Positions 12,881 through 15,776 of a DNA stretch of 15,776 bases are shown here, piece by piece. The notes under the pieces are model-generated. The model did not search any database. It saw nothing but the letters and a program-made list of their open reading frames with translations, and was not told where the DNA came from. Made by a program: the position numbers and the translations under genes. How positions within the stretch are numbered: the first letter of the stretch is position 1; each line of letters starts with the position of its first letter. This stretch comes from Rhodospirillales bacterium Alpha_05 (GTDB lineage Bacteria; Pseudomonadota; Alphaproteobacteria; Rhodospirillales; Rhodospirillaceae), in contig LUYR01000608.1 of NCBI GenBank assembly GCA_001603335.1, positions 1 through 15,776 of the forward strand, given 5' to 3'.

Positions 12881-15111
12881 AACCCGCCGGGAATCGCCGG
12901 CGGCGGCAGCGGCGCGGGTTCCTGCACCGCGAACCCCTGGGCGAAGTCGACCCCGACTTCGGCGAGCGCGGCGATGATTTCGGTGGACGCTGCGTATTCG
13001 CCGACGGTCTGGAGCCCCATCAGGTGGCCGACGCGGTTGATGGTTTCGGTCATCGCGCGGTCGATCGGGTCGCTGACGATGTTGCGCACGAAGCTGCCGT
13101 CGATCTTCAGGTAGTCCACCGGCAGGGTCTTGAGGTAGGCGAGGGAGCTGGTGCCGACGCCGAAGTCGTCGAGGGCGAAGTGGAAGCCGAGCGCCTTGAT
13201 CGCGGTCATGAACTGTAGCGCGGCGCGGATGTTGTTGATCGCCGCGGTCTCGGTGACCTCGAAGCAGATCGCGCCGTGCGGGATCGCGTGGGTGGCTGCC
13301 TGCTCGCGGATGAATTCGAGGATGCCGCCTGCGTTCAGGGTTGCGCCCGAGAGGTTGATCGCGCAGGTGAGGCCTTCGCCGAACTGGCTGCTCAGGCCGT
13401 GATACCGCGCAAACACGTGCGAGATCACCCAGCGGTCGATGCGCGGCATGATGCCGTAGCGTTCGGCGGCGGGGAGGAACGCGTCCGGCATCACCAGGGA
13501 GCCGTCCTCGTCGACCAGCCGCAGCAGCACCTCGATGTGCTCGCCCGGCGCGGCCTCGTCGCTGAGCGGCTGGTAGGGCTGGTAGTAGAGCACCAGGCGG
13601 TCGGCGTCGATCGCCTCGGCGAGACGCGCCGCCCAGTTCATCTCGGTGCGGCGCTGGGCGATGTCGCTGTCGGTGCTGTGGTAGACGCAGATGCGATTGC
13701 GCCCCAGTTCCTTCGCCTGATAGCACGCCGCGTCGACCGCGGCGAAGACGTCGGCGCGGCTGCCGGTTTCCGCGGTGATCGCGACGATGCCGATGCTCAC
13801 GCCGATGCCGAAGGCCTTTCCGTCCCAAATGAAGCGATATTCCCGCATCGCCATCAGGAGGTCGTTGGCGATCGCCTGGGCGCGCTCCATCGTGCAGTTC
13901 TCGATCAGCACGCCGAATTCGTCGCCGCCGAGGCGGGCGAGGGAATCGCTGCGGCGCAGGCGTGCGTGCAGCACGCCCGCGACCTGCTTCAACAGCGCGT
14001 CGCCGGCGGAGTGGCCGCAGGTGTCGTTGACGATCTTGAACTGGTCGAGGTCGAGGTAGCAGAACACGTCCTGATCGTCGGTCGCCTGGGCGCGGGCGAG
14101 CGAGGCATCGATCCGCGCCTCGAATTCGCGCCGGTTGGCGAGGCCGGTGAGGAGGTCGTGGGTGGCGTCCCAGAGCGCGCGCTTTTCCATCCGTCGCGTC
14201 AGGCTGACGTCGTGCAGCACCATCACCCCGCCGATCACCCGACCGTCGGCGTTGCGGATCGGCGCAGCGGAATCCTCGATCGCCAACGCGCTGCCGTCGC
14301 GGCGCAAAATCGCGGTTTCCTTGCCGCTGAACGCCTGGGTCCGGTCCGCGTCGATCGCGAGCAGCACCGGCGGGGCGATGGGGGTCATCGTGGTTTCGTC
14401 GATCAGGGTGCAGAGGTCGGCCAGCGGCAGGCCGCGGGCCTCGGCAAGGCTCCATTGGGTGAGGCGCTCGGCGGCGGGGTTGAGGTATTCGATGCGCTGC
14501 GCGAGGTTGACGGTGATCACGCCGTCGCTGATTGCGTGCAGGGTGATGCGCGCGCGTTCGCGTTCGTCGAACATCGCGCGGATCGCGCGCTTTTCGCGCA
14601 GTTCCATCCGCCGCATCATGCCGAACATGGCGCCCGCGAGGAGCACCCCGAGCGCCGCCGCGCCGAGCGACTGGAGCAGCACGTCGTGCAGCGATCGCCG
14701 GACCTCGACGCGGCCCACGCGCACGCCGGAGTCGTAGATCGGCGCGGAGCGGCTGATCATCGGCGGCGTGACGCGGTGGTTCGAGGAGACGATCTCGGTG
14801 TCGGCGTCGGCGAGGATCAGCGCCTGTTCGTCCGCGAGCTCCTTGGGGAACCGGGTCATCACGTCGCGCAGGCGGATTTCCTCGTAGCGCCACATCCTGG
14901 GCGACAGGGCGATCGCCTGGTTGACGAACTCGGCCTTGACGTCGGCCTTGGTCTGAAGCACCGCGCCCCGCGCGAAATAGGCGATCGCGAAGGTCGCGAC
15001 CGGCAGGCCGAAGGCAACCAGCAGCACGATCACAACGACGAGACGGCGGAGCAGCTGCGACTTCGGCGGCGCGCCGCCGATCGGCAATTCGTGCGACGGA
15101 GCCGCGGTCAT
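12877..15111 (-). CDS. Membrane-anchored PAS-GGDEF-EAL c-di-GMP cyclase/phosphodiesterase
   Basis: The 744-residue protein has two membrane helices (about 24-46 and 147-166) flanking a ~100-residue periplasmic region, a PAS-like domain (about 183-302, with DGVITVNLAQRIEYLNPAAE), a GGDEF domain (about 312-478) and an EAL domain (about 490-735). GGDEF is intact at 395-399 with an inhibitory RxxD at 386-389, five residues upstream. The EAL signature is EVLLR (527-531), keeping the catalytic Glu; Asn586, Glu618, Asp648-Asp649, Lys669, Glu705 and Gln725 align with metal-binding and catalytic residues of active phosphodiesterases. The usual EGVE is EYAA, so the second Glu is lost. Both activities are possible. 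The start overlaps the stop of the PstS-like gene (ATGA, 15108-15111), implying coupled translation and perhaps a receptor/output pair. Confidence 0.95.
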   Translation of the reverse strand: MTAAPSHELPIGGAPPKSQLLRRLVVVIVLLVAFGLPVATFAIAYFARGAVLQTKADVKAEFVNQAIALSPRMWRYEEIRLRDVMTRFPKELADEQALILADADTEIVSSNHRVTPPMISRSAPIYDSGVRVGRVEVRRSLHDVLLQSLGAAALGVLLAGAMFGMMRRMELREKRAIRAMFDERERARITLHAISDGVITVNLAQRIEYLNPAAERLTQWSLAEARGLPLADLCTLIDETTMTPIAPPVLLAIDADRTQAFSGKETAILRRDGSALAIEDSAAPIRNADGRVIGGVMVLHDVSLTRRMEKRALWDATHDLLTGLANRREFEARIDASLARAQATDDQDVFCYLDLDQFKIVNDTCGHSAGDALLKQVAGVLHARLRRSDSLARLGGDEFGVLIENCTMERAQAIANDLLMAMREYRFIWDGKAFGIGVSIGIVAITAETGSRADVFAAVDAACYQAKELGRNRICVYHSTDSDIAQRRTEMNWAARLAEAIDADRLVLYYQPYQPLSDEAAPGEHIEVLLRLVDEDGSLVMPDAFLPAAERYGIMPRIDRWVISHVFARYHGLSSQFGEGLTCAINLSGATLNAGGILEFIREQAATHAIPHGAICFEVTETAAINNIRAALQFMTAIKALGFHFALDDFGVGTSSLAYLKTLPVDYLKIDGSFVRNIVSDPIDRAMTETINRVGHLMGLQTVGEYAASTEIIAALAEVGVDFAQGFAVQEPAPLPPPAIPGGF

Positions 15112-15776
15112 CGGGTCAGGTGTCCGTTCCGGGCGAGGATGGCGCGACCTTCATCGGAGCGGATGAACGCGAGGAAGTCGAGGGCCTCGGGCGGTGTTTT
15201 CGGTGTCCGCACCGCCAGCATCGGCTTATCGAGGGCGTAGCTGCCGTCGGCGAGGGAGGCGGGCGTGGGCGCGATGCCGTCGAGCTTGAGCGCCTTGAGG
15301 TCGCGGTTTTCCGAGAGGATCAGTGCGAGGGTCGAGGGCCCGATGCCGCCGGGGGTGGTTTCGATCGCCTTCGCGGTTTCCTGGTCGGTGACGGCGAAGG
15401 CCATGCCCGGCCGCTTCTCGGCGATTTCGAGGCCCTCGCGGACTTCGGGAGAGATCGCCTTGATCGCGTCGTTGTCGGAATCGCTGATCGGCCGGAGAAT
15501 CATCCGGATGCGGTGGCCGCCGGGCCATTCGGTGAGGCGGCCGGCATAGATGTCGGCAAGCTGTCGTGTCGAGATACCGTCCACCGGCGTGGACTTGGCG
15601 GTGGCGAAGATGAATGGCGTACGTCCGTACTCGATCGCCTCCGCCCCGGCGGCGATTTCGGCGGGCTTGAGCGCCCGGGTGCTGAGGCCGAGGGCGACCG
15701 CGCCCGCAAGCGCGGCCTTGATGCCGCCGCTGCTGCCCATGCTCGGCAGGACGACGAAGGTGGTTTCGGGGTGGCG
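15108..15776 (-). CDS. PstS-like periplasmic substrate-binding protein (5' end outside window)
   Basis: The frame is open to the window edge, so the N-terminus and presumably a signal peptide are missing; 222 residues are visible. VVLPSMGSSGGIKAALAGAVALGLSTRALKPAE is the ligand-loop signature of PstS-type phosphate-binding proteins (GSSGG... followed by a basic residue and LSTR), and FIFATAKSTPVDGISTRQLADIYAGRLTEWPGG is the second conserved PstS-like block. ILRPISDSDN and TTPGGIGPSTLALIL follow, with PEALDFLAFIRSDEGRAILARNGHL at the end. The ligand could be phosphate or another oxyanion, but no Pst permease gene is visible. Overlap with the GGDEF-EAL start suggests it feeds periplasmic information to that protein rather than to a transporter. 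Confidence 0.85.
   Translation of the reverse strand, partial: RHPETTFVVLPSMGSSGGIKAALAGAVALGLSTRALKPAEIAAGAEAIEYGRTPFIFATAKSTPVDGISTRQLADIYAGRLTEWPGGHRIRMILRPISDSDNDAIKAISPEVREGLEIAEKRPGMAFAVTDQETAKAIETTPGGIGPSTLALILSENRDLKALKLDGIAPTPASLADGSYALDKPMLAVRTPKTPPEALDFLAFIRSDEGRAILARNGHLTR

Overview
The window is high-GC DNA from an alphaproteobacterium. The gene order ffh-rpsP-rimM-trmD-rplS followed by leuC-leuD...leuB-asd is typical of Rhodospirillales-type genomes; this placement is an inference from synteny and protein style, not from a database search. No tRNA, rRNA, CRISPR array, transposase or integrase is visible. Gene density is high and most genes lie on the + strand.

Layout. (1) 1-262: the 3' end of a membrane transporter, probably MFS. 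(2) 441-4098: a translation and protein-targeting block, ffh (SRP54), rpsP (S16), rimM, trmD and rplS (L19), tightly packed, with rimM/trmD overlapping by ATGA. (3) 4259-6289: leuC and leuD, preceded by a long T-tailed hairpin and followed by a clean intrinsic terminator. (4) 6375-9418: an accessory insert of about 3 kb between leuD and leuB. It holds two tandem genes for secreted Sel1-repeat proteins and one large convergent gene for a protein with an N-terminal peptidoglycan-binding-like domain. The Sel1 gene plus the last ~50 codons of the convergent gene are duplicated in tandem (offset 839-845 bp), leaving an orphan tail of the convergent gene between the two Sel1 genes. Both ends of the duplication are about 93-95% identical in DNA, but the middle of the Sel1 genes has diverged to about 54% protein identity and has lower GC. 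(5) 9596-11845: leuB and asd, each preceded by a hairpin-rich leader. (6) 11925-12880: a small FUSC-like membrane protein gene overlapping (ATGA) a YaiI/DUF188 gene. (7) 12877-15776, minus strand: a PstS-like periplasmic binding protein (5' end outside the window) overlapping (ATGA) a membrane-anchored PAS-GGDEF-EAL protein with intact catalytic motifs. Its stop codon shares the palindrome CTAG with the stop of the convergent DUF188 gene.

How the genes work together. Blocks 2, 3 and 5 are housekeeping: SRP targeting, ribosome and tRNA maturation, leucine synthesis, and the aspartate-semialdehyde branch to Lys/Thr/Met/DAP. Block 7 looks like a ligand-sensing c-di-GMP module in which a periplasmic solute-binding protein could feed a signal to the cyclase/phosphodiesterase. 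Block 4 is the part that ordinary annotation explains least. Its tandem duplication, mosaic divergence, secreted Sel1 proteins and convergent partner resemble an effector/immunity-type locus under diversifying pressure. That reading is a hypothesis; no toxin catalytic motif was recognised.
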